Shown here piece after piece: positions 1 to 7,357 of a stretch of 41,753 nt of DNA. The notes under the pieces were generated by a model. That model was not told where the DNA came from. It saw only the letters and a program-made list of their open reading frames with translations, and searched no databases. Both the position numbers and the translations under genes were made by a program. Position 1 is the first letter of the stretch. The number at the start of each line of letters is the position of its first letter. Location: the NCBI GenBank assembly GCA_009835395.1, contig VXXM01000089.1, positions 47,921 through 89,673 of the forward strand, in the 5' to 3' direction. Source of the stretch: Acidimicrobiia bacterium. Lineage in GTDB: Bacteria; Actinomycetota; Acidimicrobiia; Acidimicrobiales; CATQHL01.

Positions 1-121
1 CGCGCGCGCAAACCCCCCCCCGCGCCGGCCCCCGCGGGTTAGGCCCGGGGGCCGGGCCGCTTAAATCCACCGCCGGGGGCCCGGCGCCCCCACTTTGGGC
101 GCGCCGGCCCCCGAGCACACC
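1..121. other. Low-complexity contig-end sequence
   Basis: The first ~120 bases are runs of C and G mixed with short CG repeats and isolated TTTAA-like blocks. They do not continue any reading frame of the operon that follows, and the composition changes abruptly to normal coding sequence near position 122. This looks like poor consensus at a contig end rather than biology. It probably hides the 3' end of an upstream gene, most likely the solute-binding protein that normally precedes the permease genes. Confidence 0.6.
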
Positions 122-201
122 GATCACTTTGCACATTCTCGACATCGAGGCAGGCACGCGAAGGTGCGACCTCTCCGGGAACACATCACCGCGAGGGCTT
201 C

Positions 202-1179
202 GTGACAGCGGTTGACGCACCGGCGCCCGAGGCGGTGCCCGACGACTGGAGGGCGCCCACCCTCAGCGACGCCGAGTACCGCTGGCGTGCCCGCCGCTAC
301 CGCTTCCGCACCGTCAGGCGCGCCGCAGGCTTCCTGTCGCCGTACCTCATCGTCTGGGGCGTCTTCCTGGCCATCCCCGCCGTCTGGGGCATCTTCCTGA
401 GCTTCAATCAGGGAGGCCTGATCAAGGGCGACCCGCGGGTCTTCGTGGGCTTCGACAACTGGACCCGCACCGTCAGCGACTCCGAACTCCGCACCGCGGT
501 CAAGAACACCAGCATCTACGTGCTCATCGCCATCGCGGTGGTGTTCACCCTGGCCATCTTCCTGGCCTCGCTGCTGAACCACTACAAGAAGGGCAGCAAC
601 TTCTACAAGGTGGCGCTGTACTTCCCGCTGCTGGCGCCCCCGATCCTCGGGGCCCTCATGTGGTTCTTCATGGTCAACTTCGACTTCGGGATCTTGAACC
701 TGATCAAGCGGACGGTCATCGGCGGCGACGGCATCAGATTCCTGGGAGACAATCCCCACGCGCTCCTGACCATCGTGGCGGTGGAGGTCTGGCGCGGCCT
801 GGGCTTCTGGGTGCTGTTCTACCTGGCGGGGCTGCAGAGCGTGCCCGAGGAACTGCAGGCCGCCGCCAAGGTCGACGGTGCGGGCAAGTGGCGGCGGTTC
901 CGGCGCATCACCGTGCCCACGCTGCGCCCGCTGCTGCTTTTCGCCCTGGTGATCGCCGTCATCTTCAACTTCCAGCTCTTCGACTCTGTACAGGTGCTCA
1001 CCGACGGCGGCCCGAGACTCGGCACCGCCACGGTGGTGTGGTTCATCCACAAGCGATTGTTCAAGTTCCAGGACACCGGCTTGGCGTACGCCTCCAGCAT
1101 CGGGCTGCTGGTCGTGGTCCTGGTCCTGACGGCCCTGTCGTTCTGGCTGCTGGGCAAGCGACGCCAGCGCGAGGCATGA
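202..1179 (+). CDS. ABC transporter permease, MalF/UgpA-like (sugar type)
   Basis: Inner-membrane permease subunit of a carbohydrate-type (CUT1) ABC importer, 325 aa. About six hydrophobic segments are visible, starting with one near residues 43-68 (FLSPYLIVWGVFLAIP). The cytoplasmic EAA loop that docks to the ATPase is near residues 217-245 (EELQAAAKVDGAGKW), with its invariant glycine. The start used is GTG at 202; no good Shine-Dalgarno site is visible and the upstream sequence is doubtful, so the true start could differ. The second permease begins 1 nt after the stop and the ATPase follows, giving a complete importer except for the binding protein. The family says sugar or glycerol-phosphate-like substrates, but the enzymes downstream point to an amide or N-acyl amino compound; the substrate is not readable from the permease. 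Confidence 0.9.
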   Translation: MTAVDAPAPEAVPDDWRAPTLSDAEYRWRARRYRFRTVRRAAGFLSPYLIVWGVFLAIPAVWGIFLSFNQGGLIKGDPRVFVGFDNWTRTVSDSELRTAVKNTSIYVLIAIAVVFTLAIFLASLLNHYKKGSNFYKVALYFPLLAPPILGALMWFFMVNFDFGILNLIKRTVIGGDGIRFLGDNPHALLTIVAVEVWRGLGFWVLFYLAGLQSVPEELQAAAKVDGAGKWRRFRRITVPTLRPLLLFALVIAVIFNFQLFDSVQVLTDGGPRLGTATVVWFIHKRLFKFQDTGLAYASSIGLLVVVLVLTALSFWLLGKRRQREA

Positions 1180-1180
1180 G

Positions 1181-2146
1181 ATGGCACGCGACGTGACCAC
1201 CGATCCCGCGACCCTCGAGGAGGCCCCGCCGCCGGAGGCGACCGACGACGCCACCGCCATGGCGGCGCGACTCGCCGAGGCGGGACGCGCCAAGCGACTC
1301 AACGAGCGCACCCGGATGATCCTGGCCTACGTGGTGCTCACACTGTTCGTGGTGATCGCCATCGGCCCGGCCTTCTACCTCATCTCGCCGGCGTTCCGCG
1401 ACAGCGTCTCGCTGTTCACCTACCCGCCGGAGTGGATCCCCAGCGAGCCCACGCTGGACAACTACCGCTTCCTGTTCTCCAGCACCAGCTACGTGCGCTG
1501 GGCGATCAACACGCTGATCTTCGCGGGCAGCACCACCCTCCTTACCCTCGCCACCAACACCATGGCCGGCTACGCCTTCGCCCGCCTGCGCTTCCCGGGA
1601 CGCAACCTGCTGTTCTTCGTGATCCTGGCGACGCTCATGGTGCCGGTGGCGGCCGTGCTGGCGCCCACCTACCTGACGGTGAACACCATCGGGGACTGGC
1701 CCATCATCGGCAACTGGATCGACATCGACACCTACCTGGGCCTGATCCTGCCGAGCGCCGTGTCGCCCCTGGGGGTGTTCATGATGCGCCAGTTCATCGA
1801 GACACTCCCCGACGGGCTCTACGAAGCGGCGCGCCTGGACGGGGCGGGCGAGTGGCGCATCTTCACCAAGATCGTTCTGCCGCTCATCAAGCCGGCCCTC
1901 GTGGTGCTGGGCATCTTCGTGTTCATGCTCACCTGGGCCAGCTACCTGTGGCCGCTGGTGGCGGCGACGGACAACGAGTTCCGGGTCCTGACGGTGGGCA
2001 TCGCCTCGCTGAAGGGGCAGTTCGTGACCGACTGGGGCATCCTGGCGGCGGCGTCGCTGCTGACGATCGTGCCGGTGACCATCGTCTTCCTGTTCTTCCA
2101 GAAGTGGTTCGTGCAGGCGTCGATGGCCGGCGCCCTGAAACAATGA
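1181..2146 (+). CDS. ABC transporter permease, MalG/UgpE-like
   Basis: Second permease subunit of the same importer, 321 aa, with a cytoplasmic N-terminal extension of ~40 residues rich in Ala and Glu before the first membrane helix (ILAYVVLTLFVVIAIG). Six hydrophobic segments are apparent. The EAA loop reads LYEAARLDGAGEWRIF and lies at about residues 210-225, as expected for MalG-type subunits. ATG at 1181 is one base after the preceding TGA, so translation is probably coupled. It should form a heterodimer with the 202-1179 product. The ATPase gene starts 24 nt downstream. Confidence 0.92.
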   Translation: MARDVTTDPATLEEAPPPEATDDATAMAARLAEAGRAKRLNERTRMILAYVVLTLFVVIAIGPAFYLISPAFRDSVSLFTYPPEWIPSEPTLDNYRFLFSSTSYVRWAINTLIFAGSTTLLTLATNTMAGYAFARLRFPGRNLLFFVILATLMVPVAAVLAPTYLTVNTIGDWPIIGNWIDIDTYLGLILPSAVSPLGVFMMRQFIETLPDGLYEAARLDGAGEWRIFTKIVLPLIKPALVVLGIFVFMLTWASYLWPLVAATDNEFRVLTVGIASLKGQFVTDWGILAAASLLTIVPVTIVFLFFQKWFVQASMAGALKQ

Positions 2147-2170
2147 TCCGCAGACGAAATCGGAGGCGCC

Positions 2171-3265
2171 ATGGCTGAGGTGATCCTGCGCCAACTGACC
2201 AAGCACTTCGGCAGTGTCGAAGCCGTCGAGGACGTGACCCTGCGCATCCCCGACGGGGAGTTCCTGGTGCTGCTGGGCCCGTCGGGGTGCGGCAAGAGCA
2301 CCATCCTGCGACTCATCGCCGGGCTGGAGGACGCCACCCGCGGCGAGATCCTCATCGACGGCGAACTGATCAACTTCAAGGACCCCACCAAGCGCAACGT
2401 GGCGATGGTGTTCCAGAACTACGCCCTGTACCCGCACATGACCGTCTACAAGAACGTGGCGTTCCCGCTGGAGACGGCCCGCATGGCCCGCGAGGAGGTC
2501 GCCGAGGCCGTGCAGCGGGCGGCGGAGATGTTGGAGATCGAGGCCCTGCTCAAACGCCTGCCCGAACAGCTCTCCGGCGGCCAGCGCCAGCGGGTGGCCC
2601 TGGCCCGGGCCATCGTGCGCCAGCCGCTCGTGTTCCTGATGGACGAGCCGCTCTCCAACCTCGACGCCCAGTTGCGCCTGCAGACCCGCCTGGAGTTGAT
2701 GGGGCTGCACGAGCGCCTCGGCATCACCACGATCTACGTCACGCACGATCAGGTCGAGGCCATGACGATGGGCCAGCGCATCGCCGTGATGAAAGATGGC
2801 CGCATCCAGCAGATGGGCGACCCCACCGAGGTGTATGACGTGCCCGCCAACACGTTCGTGGCCACCTTCCTGGGTGCTCCGCCCATGAACCTGATCAGCG
2901 GATCGCTCGAGCGAGACAACGGGCAGGTCAGCTTCCGCTTCGAGGGCTACGAACTGGCCGTGGACCCGGCGACCTCGGTGATCGCGCCCGACACGCTGGA
3001 AGAGGCCGTCGGCGAGGCGCAACTCGGCGTGCGCCCCGAGCACCTCACGCTGGCCTCCCCCGACGCCGAGGGCCTGCCGGGTGTGGTCCGGTTCCTCGAG
3101 CCGGTCGGTTCGGACCTGTTCGTGAGCGTGAACGTCGCCGGGCACGCCGTGCAAGTGCGGATGCCGCCCGACACCCAGGTCAGCACGGGGTCCAACGTGC
3201 GGCTGGCGTTCGATCCCGCCCGGAGCCACATCTTCGGCGCCGACTCCCAGAACCTGCGGAGTTGA
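2171..3265 (+). CDS. ABC transporter ATP-binding protein, UgpC/MsmX/MalK-like
   Basis: ATPase that powers the importer encoded just upstream, 364 aa. Walker A is GPSGCGKST (residues ~37-45), the Q-loop is VFQNYALYPHMTV, the signature motif is LSGGQRQRV, Walker B is LMDEPLSNLD and the H-loop is YVTHDQVEAM. The C-terminal ~120 residues form the TOBE/OB regulatory domain typical of the sugar-importer (UgpC) subfamily (GVRPEHL motif). GGAGGCGCC before the ATG at 2171 gives a good ribosome-binding site. Such ATPases are often shared among several importers, but here the direct linkage indicates one transporter unit. Confidence 0.95.
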   Translation: MAEVILRQLTKHFGSVEAVEDVTLRIPDGEFLVLLGPSGCGKSTILRLIAGLEDATRGEILIDGELINFKDPTKRNVAMVFQNYALYPHMTVYKNVAFPLETARMAREEVAEAVQRAAEMLEIEALLKRLPEQLSGGQRQRVALARAIVRQPLVFLMDEPLSNLDAQLRLQTRLELMGLHERLGITTIYVTHDQVEAMTMGQRIAVMKDGRIQQMGDPTEVYDVPANTFVATFLGAPPMNLISGSLERDNGQVSFRFEGYELAVDPATSVIAPDTLEEAVGEAQLGVRPEHLTLASPDAEGLPGVVRFLEPVGSDLFVSVNVAGHAVQVRMPPDTQVSTGSNVRLAFDPARSHIFGADSQNLRS

Positions 3266-3299
3266 GCCCTCCGGCAACCGCGGGCGGCGAGTCGCCGAT

Positions 3300-3314
3300 C
3301 CGCCGTCCGGCGGG
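3300..3314 (+). repeat. Intra-operon GC hairpin, copy 1
   Basis: CCGCCGTCCGGCGGG can fold as a 5-bp stem (CCGCC/GGCGG) with a GTCC loop. The identical 15-mer is present at 9713-9727, also between two genes of the same operon. It has no U-tract, so it is more likely an mRNA-processing or attenuation hairpin than a strong terminator, or a chance palindrome in GC-rich DNA. Confidence 0.4.
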
Positions 3315-3337
3315 CACGGCGGAGGTGAGCCTGACCG

Positions 3338-4936
3338 ATGCATGACCTGGTGCTCTCGGGCGGCCACGTGGTGGACGGCACTGGTGGCGCTCCCTTCCGC
3401 GCCGACGTCGCGGTCACGGACGGCCGCATCGCCGCCCTGGGCCCCGCCGGGGCGGCCCGGCGCGTCATCGACGTGTCGGGTTACCTGGTGGCGCCGGGGT
3501 TCGTGGACATGCACTCGCACTCCGATCTGGCGCTGCTGGCCGAGCCCACCGCGGAGGCCAAGGTCATGCAGGGCGTGACCGGCGAGGTGATCGGCCAGGA
3601 CGGGTTGGCGTACGCGCCGCTGGACGACTTCACCCTGGCAGCGGTGCGCACCCAGACCGCCGGCTGGGTCGGTGACCCGCCCGGACTGGACTACGGCTGG
3701 CGCTCGGTTGCGGACTACCTGGGCCGCCTGGAGGCCGCGCCGCCCTCGCTGAACGTGGCGTTCCTGGTGCCTCACGGGAACCTGCGCATGATGACCGTCG
3801 GCACCGACGACCGTCCGGCCACCGACGCCGAACTGGCCGAGATGCGCTCTCTGGTGCGGCAGGGCATGGCGGAAGGGGCTCTGGGGCTCTCCACCGGCCT
3901 CACCTACACGCCCGCCATGTACGCCGGGACCGACGAGCTGGTGGAATTGTGCCGCGAGATCGTCGCCGGCGGGGGATACTTCTCGCCCCACACCCGCAGC
4001 TACGGGCGCGGCGTGATGGAGGCCTACGACGAGATGGTGGACGTCTGCCTGCGCTCGGGCGCGCCGCTGCACCTCACCCACTGCCAGGTCAGCTTCCCCG
4101 GCAACGAGGGGCGCGCCGGCGAGCTGGTTGAGCGCTTGGCCGTCATCGACCCGCGGGAGTTGGAGATCTCCGCCGACAGCTACTGCTACGTGCCGGGCTC
4201 CACCTACATGGCCGCGTTCCTGCCCAACTGGGCGTGGACCGAGGGCCCTGAGGGCGTGCTGGCGCACTTGGCCGATCCGGCTGCTGCCGAGCGGATCCGC
4301 CACGAGTTGGAGGACGTGGGCACCGACGGCTTCCATGGGGCGCTGATGGACTGGGCTGCGATCGAGGTCTCCTCGGTGGGCTCGGAGGAGGGACGGCGCT
4401 GGGTCGGCAGGCGCGTGGCGGAGATCGCCGCCGAGTTGGCCGTGACGCCGTGGGAAGCGGTCCGCCGCCTGATGGTCGACGAGCGGCTCAACGTCAACAT
4501 CCTCACCCACGTCGGCCACGAGGACAACGTGCGCACCATCATGCAGTTGCCCTTCCACATGGGTGGCAGCGACGGCATCATGACCGGGGCCCGCCCGCAT
4601 CCCCGGGCCTGGGGGACCTTCGCCCGCTATCTGGCGCACTACGCCCGGGACGAGGGCATGTTCGGCTGGCCGGAGATCGTGCGCAAGCTGGCGGCGCTGC
4701 CGAGCCTGCGGCTGCGGCAGTTCGACCGCGGGCTGCTGCGGCCGGGCTACTGGGCCGACATCGTGGTCTTCGACCCCGACGGCGTGCGCGACACTGCAAC
4801 CTTCGAGAATCCCCGGCAGCACCCCGAGGGCATGCCTTGGGTTCTGGTGAACGGCGAGCTGGTGAAGGACGACGATGTCCACACCGGCGCCCGGCCCGGC
4901 AGGGTGCTGCGCAGCCAACTCCAGGCGGCGGTATGA
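3338..4936 (+). CDS. N-acyl-D-amino-acid deacylase (amidohydrolase superfamily)
   Basis: Predicted zinc-dependent deacylase releasing a free D-amino acid from its N-acyl form, 532 aa. The N-terminus (DLVLSGGHVVDGTG...DVAVTDGRIAALG) is the beta-sandwich typical of D-aminoacylases and dihydropyrimidinase-like enzymes. The metal motif HSHSD follows at about residues 59-63, and VMQGVTGEVIGQDG matches the family's second conserved block. Further candidate metal or catalytic residues are in HTRSYGRG, THCQVSFPG and the late SDGIMTG motif with the catalytic Asp. Its last codons overlap the next start (ATGA at 4933-4936), so it is translationally coupled to the RidA-like gene. Substrate specificity cannot be read; other amidohydrolases acting on N-acyl or N-carbamoyl compounds are possible. 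Confidence 0.87.
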   Translation: MHDLVLSGGHVVDGTGGAPFRADVAVTDGRIAALGPAGAARRVIDVSGYLVAPGFVDMHSHSDLALLAEPTAEAKVMQGVTGEVIGQDGLAYAPLDDFTLAAVRTQTAGWVGDPPGLDYGWRSVADYLGRLEAAPPSLNVAFLVPHGNLRMMTVGTDDRPATDAELAEMRSLVRQGMAEGALGLSTGLTYTPAMYAGTDELVELCREIVAGGGYFSPHTRSYGRGVMEAYDEMVDVCLRSGAPLHLTHCQVSFPGNEGRAGELVERLAVIDPRELEISADSYCYVPGSTYMAAFLPNWAWTEGPEGVLAHLADPAAAERIRHELEDVGTDGFHGALMDWAAIEVSSVGSEEGRRWVGRRVAEIAAELAVTPWEAVRRLMVDERLNVNILTHVGHEDNVRTIMQLPFHMGGSDGIMTGARPHPRAWGTFARYLAHYARDEGMFGWPEIVRKLAALPSLRLRQFDRGLLRPGYWADIVVFDPDGVRDTATFENPRQHPEGMPWVLVNGELVKDDDVHTGARPGRVLRSQLQAAV

Positions 4937-5409
4937 GCACGCCGATGGAACGCCTGCGGGCGGCCGGCTGGGAGCTGCCGCCGTTGCCGACGCCGAAGGG
5001 CCTGTACGTGCCCGCCCGCCGCCATGGCGATCTGCTGCACCTCAGTGCCCACGGCCCTTTCGGATCCGACGGCGAATTCACCCACCGCGGGGTCGTCGGG
5101 GGCACGCTCAGCCTCGCCGAGGGCCGGGCTGCCGCGGCGGCAGCGGCTCTCAGCCTGCTGGCGTCGGCGGCCGGGACGCTTAGCGACCTGTCGGCGATCA
5201 GGGGCACTCTCCGGATGACCGGCTACGTCAACGCCGCCGCCGGCTTCGCGGACCATGCCAACGTGCTCGACGGGGCGAGCGAGGTTCTGGACACCGCGTT
5301 CGGTCCGGACGCCCGGCCCGCCCGCTCGGTCGTGGGCGTAGCGAGCCTTCCCTTCGACCTACCAATCGTCATCGAAGCGACGTTCGTGATTGGAGCAGAC
5401 GATGGCTGA
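4933..5409 (+). CDS. RidA-like protein (YjgF/chorismate-mutase-like type)
   Basis: A 158-aa member of the longer YjgF-like group (the endoribonuclease L-PSP/chorismate-mutase-like type), whose RidA relatives hydrolyse reactive enamine/imine intermediates to ketones and ammonia. The C-terminal signature RSVVGVASLPFDLPIVIEA carries the conserved Arg and the (V)EIEA-like strand. The start ATG at 4933 overlaps the previous stop as ATGA and the reading frame runs 8 nt into the next gene, so three enzymes here are translationally coupled. Placement directly before a PLP enzyme that could generate 2-aminoacrylate-type intermediates gives it an obvious detoxifying or catalytic role; this is inference from context. 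Confidence 0.85.
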   Translation: MSTPMERLRAAGWELPPLPTPKGLYVPARRHGDLLHLSAHGPFGSDGEFTHRGVVGGTLSLAEGRAAAAAAALSLLASAAGTLSDLSAIRGTLRMTGYVNAAAGFADHANVLDGASEVLDTAFGPDARPARSVVGVASLPFDLPIVIEATFVIGADDG

Positions 5410-6550
5410 GCAGACGATCTCCGCCGGCGGCCTCCTGGACATCCCCGACAGCATCGAGACGCCTTCGCTGGTGGTGGACCGTGCCCGGATGGAGCACAAC
5501 ATCGCCGACATGGCGGCCTATGCGGCCGGTCGCGGTATCGGCTTGGCGCCCCACGCCAAGACCCACCGCACGCCCGAGATCGCCAGGCTGCAGATGGCAG
5601 CCGGAGCGGAGATGCTCTGCATCGCCAAGCTGGGCGAGGCTGAGGCACTCGCCGACGCCGGCCTCGACCGCTTCGTCATGGCCTACCCCATCGTGGGGGA
5701 CGCCAAGATCGCCCGTGCCCGCCGCCTCATGGAGCGTGCGAGCATCCTGCTCTCGGTGGATTCGTTCGCCGGTGCCGAGGCGCTGGGAGCGAGCATGGCG
5801 GCCGCGGGAACGGTCGCCGACGTGCTGGTCATCGTCGACACCGGCTACCACCGCTGCGGTGTGGACGCGGGCGAGGCCGCCGACTTCGGGCTCGCCATCG
5901 CGCCCCTGCCGGGGCTGCGCCTGCGGGGGCTGATCACCCATGAGGGCCACGCCTACTCCAAGCCCGGCGAGGAGGGCCTGCACGACGCCTCGGTCGACGC
6001 CGGGGAGTTGATGGTCGCGGCCGCCGACGATCTGCGGGCCCGGGGACTCGACATCGACGTGGTGTCGGTGGGCTCCAGCGCCACCGCCCGGCACACCACC
6101 GCGGTGGACGGCATCACCCAGGTCCGTCCCGGCATCTACGCCTTCAACGACTACGGCCAGGTGCTGCGCGGCGTGGTGGGCCTGGACCGCTGCGCGGCGC
6201 GGGTGGCGGCGACGGTGGTCAGCCACGTCGAGTCCGACAGGGCCATCCTGGACGCCGGCTCCAAGTCGGTCAGCCACGACCGCCTCGGCATCCACGTGCC
6301 TGGCGCGCCCGGCGGCTACGGCCTGGTCGTGGACCTGCCGGGCTGGGAGCTCTACCAGCTCTCCGAGGAGCACGGCTGGCTGCGCTGGACCGGCGACGGT
6401 CCGCCCAGCGAGTTGACCATCGGCCAGCGCGTGCAGATCCTGCCCAACCACATCTGCTCGGCGTTCCACATGCTCGGGCAGTCCGAGATCATCGAGGACG
6501 GCGAGCACGTCGCCACCTGGGTCGCCACCGGCCGCGGCGAGAGCCGCTGA
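5402..6550 (+). CDS. D-serine dehydratase / D-threonine aldolase family enzyme (PLP, zinc)
   Basis: Fold-type III PLP enzyme of 382 aa with an alanine-racemase-like barrel. The N-terminus (IETPSLVVDRARMEHNI) and the PLP lysine in PHAKTHRTPEI (K53) match the DSD1/D-threonine aldolase family. The C-terminal metal site is the HxC pair in NHICSAFHM (about H350 and C352), as in eukaryotic-type D-serine dehydratase. It should act on a D-beta-hydroxy amino acid, either cleaving it (aldolase) or dehydrating it to a 2-enamine. ATG at 5402 is chosen over the in-frame TTG at 5390 because GGAG lies 8 nt upstream; it overlaps the RidA-like gene by 8 nt. The deacylase upstream would supply the free D-amino acid and the RidA proteins would process the enamine. 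Confidence 0.88.
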   Translation: MAEQTISAGGLLDIPDSIETPSLVVDRARMEHNIADMAAYAAGRGIGLAPHAKTHRTPEIARLQMAAGAEMLCIAKLGEAEALADAGLDRFVMAYPIVGDAKIARARRLMERASILLSVDSFAGAEALGASMAAAGTVADVLVIVDTGYHRCGVDAGEAADFGLAIAPLPGLRLRGLITHEGHAYSKPGEEGLHDASVDAGELMVAAADDLRARGLDIDVVSVGSSATARHTTAVDGITQVRPGIYAFNDYGQVLRGVVGLDRCAARVAATVVSHVESDRAILDAGSKSVSHDRLGIHVPGAPGGYGLVVDLPGWELYQLSEEHGWLRWTGDGPPSELTIGQRVQILPNHICSAFHMLGQSEIIEDGEHVATWVATGRGESR

Positions 6551-6554
6551 GACC

Positions 6555-7322
6555 ATGAGGCTCGCCGGGAAGGTCTGCATCGTCACCGGGGCGGGCTCCG
6601 GGCAGGGCCGGTCCGCGGCGCTGCGGTTCTCCGAGGAGGGCGCAAGCGTGGTGATCGCAGAGGTCGACACGGCGACCGGCGCTTCCGCCGCCGACGAGAT
6701 CACCGCAGCGGGCGGAGCAGCCGTCTTCGTGAAGACCGATGTCAGCCGCGAGGAGGACTGGAAGCGGGTCGTGGCCGCAGCGGTCGAACGGTTCGGCGGC
6801 GTCGACGTGCTCTACAACAACGCGGCGGTCGCCCCGGTCGAAGACGGGTCGGTCGTCGACGTGCCGCTCGACACCTGGCACCGCACCCTGGCGGTGAACC
6901 TCACCGGTCCGATGCTGGGCTGCCGCCATGCCATCCCGGAGATGCTGCGCCGCGGCGGCGGCTCGATCATCAACACGTCCTCGATCCGGGCGTTCGTGGG
7001 CGGAAGCCAGCCGATCGACGCCTACACGGCCAGCAAGGGGGCGCTGATCTCCCTCACCCGGTCGCTGGCGGTGGTGTACGGACCGCAGGGGATCCGCGCC
7101 AACGTCATCGCCCCCGGCACGATCCGCACGCCGATGGCTCTCGTGCACGACGCCCACGGGGACCCGGGAAGTCAAATGAGACTGGCCCGCTACCCGGTCG
7201 GCCGCTTCGGCGAGCCGGCCGAGATCGCCGACCTGGCGCTCTACCTGGCCTCCGACGAGTCCCGCTGGACGAACGGAGCGGTGATGGTGATCGACGGTGG
7301 TGCGATGATCAACTACGTCTGA
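6555..7322 (+). CDS. SDR family NAD(P)-dependent oxidoreductase
   Basis: Classical short-chain dehydrogenase/reductase, 255 aa, full length. It has the glycine-rich cofactor motif TGAGSGQG (residues 11-18), the NNAA motif near residue 89, a catalytic Ser in INTSSIRAF (142-143) and the YxxxK pair Y157/K161 in YTASKGAL. The acidic residue E36 at the end of the second strand favours NAD(H) over NADP(H). The C-terminus (WTNGAVMVIDGG) is typical. The gene starts 4 nt after the previous stop. It probably oxidises or reduces the hydroxy or carbonyl product of the pathway; the exact substrate is unknown. Confidence 0.92.
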   Translation: MRLAGKVCIVTGAGSGQGRSAALRFSEEGASVVIAEVDTATGASAADEITAAGGAAVFVKTDVSREEDWKRVVAAAVERFGGVDVLYNNAAVAPVEDGSVVDVPLDTWHRTLAVNLTGPMLGCRHAIPEMLRRGGGSIINTSSIRAFVGGSQPIDAYTASKGALISLTRSLAVVYGPQGIRANVIAPGTIRTPMALVHDAHGDPGSQMRLARYPVGRFGEPAEIADLALYLASDESRWTNGAVMVIDGGAMINYV

Positions 7323-7357
7323 GCGCGAAGGCTCAGCGACAACACTGGGGAGAGAAG

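Noticed and set aside
1061-4918. Very long open frame on the minus strand opposite the transporter and deacylase genes
   Set aside because: It mirrors the third-position GC bias of the real plus-strand genes, has a repetitive His/Arg/Gly/Val composition and shows no family motif.
4933-6550. Frameshift joining the RidA-like protein and the PLP enzyme
   Set aside because: Both proteins are full length with their own start, ribosome-binding site and family ends; the 8-nt overlap is ordinary coupling.
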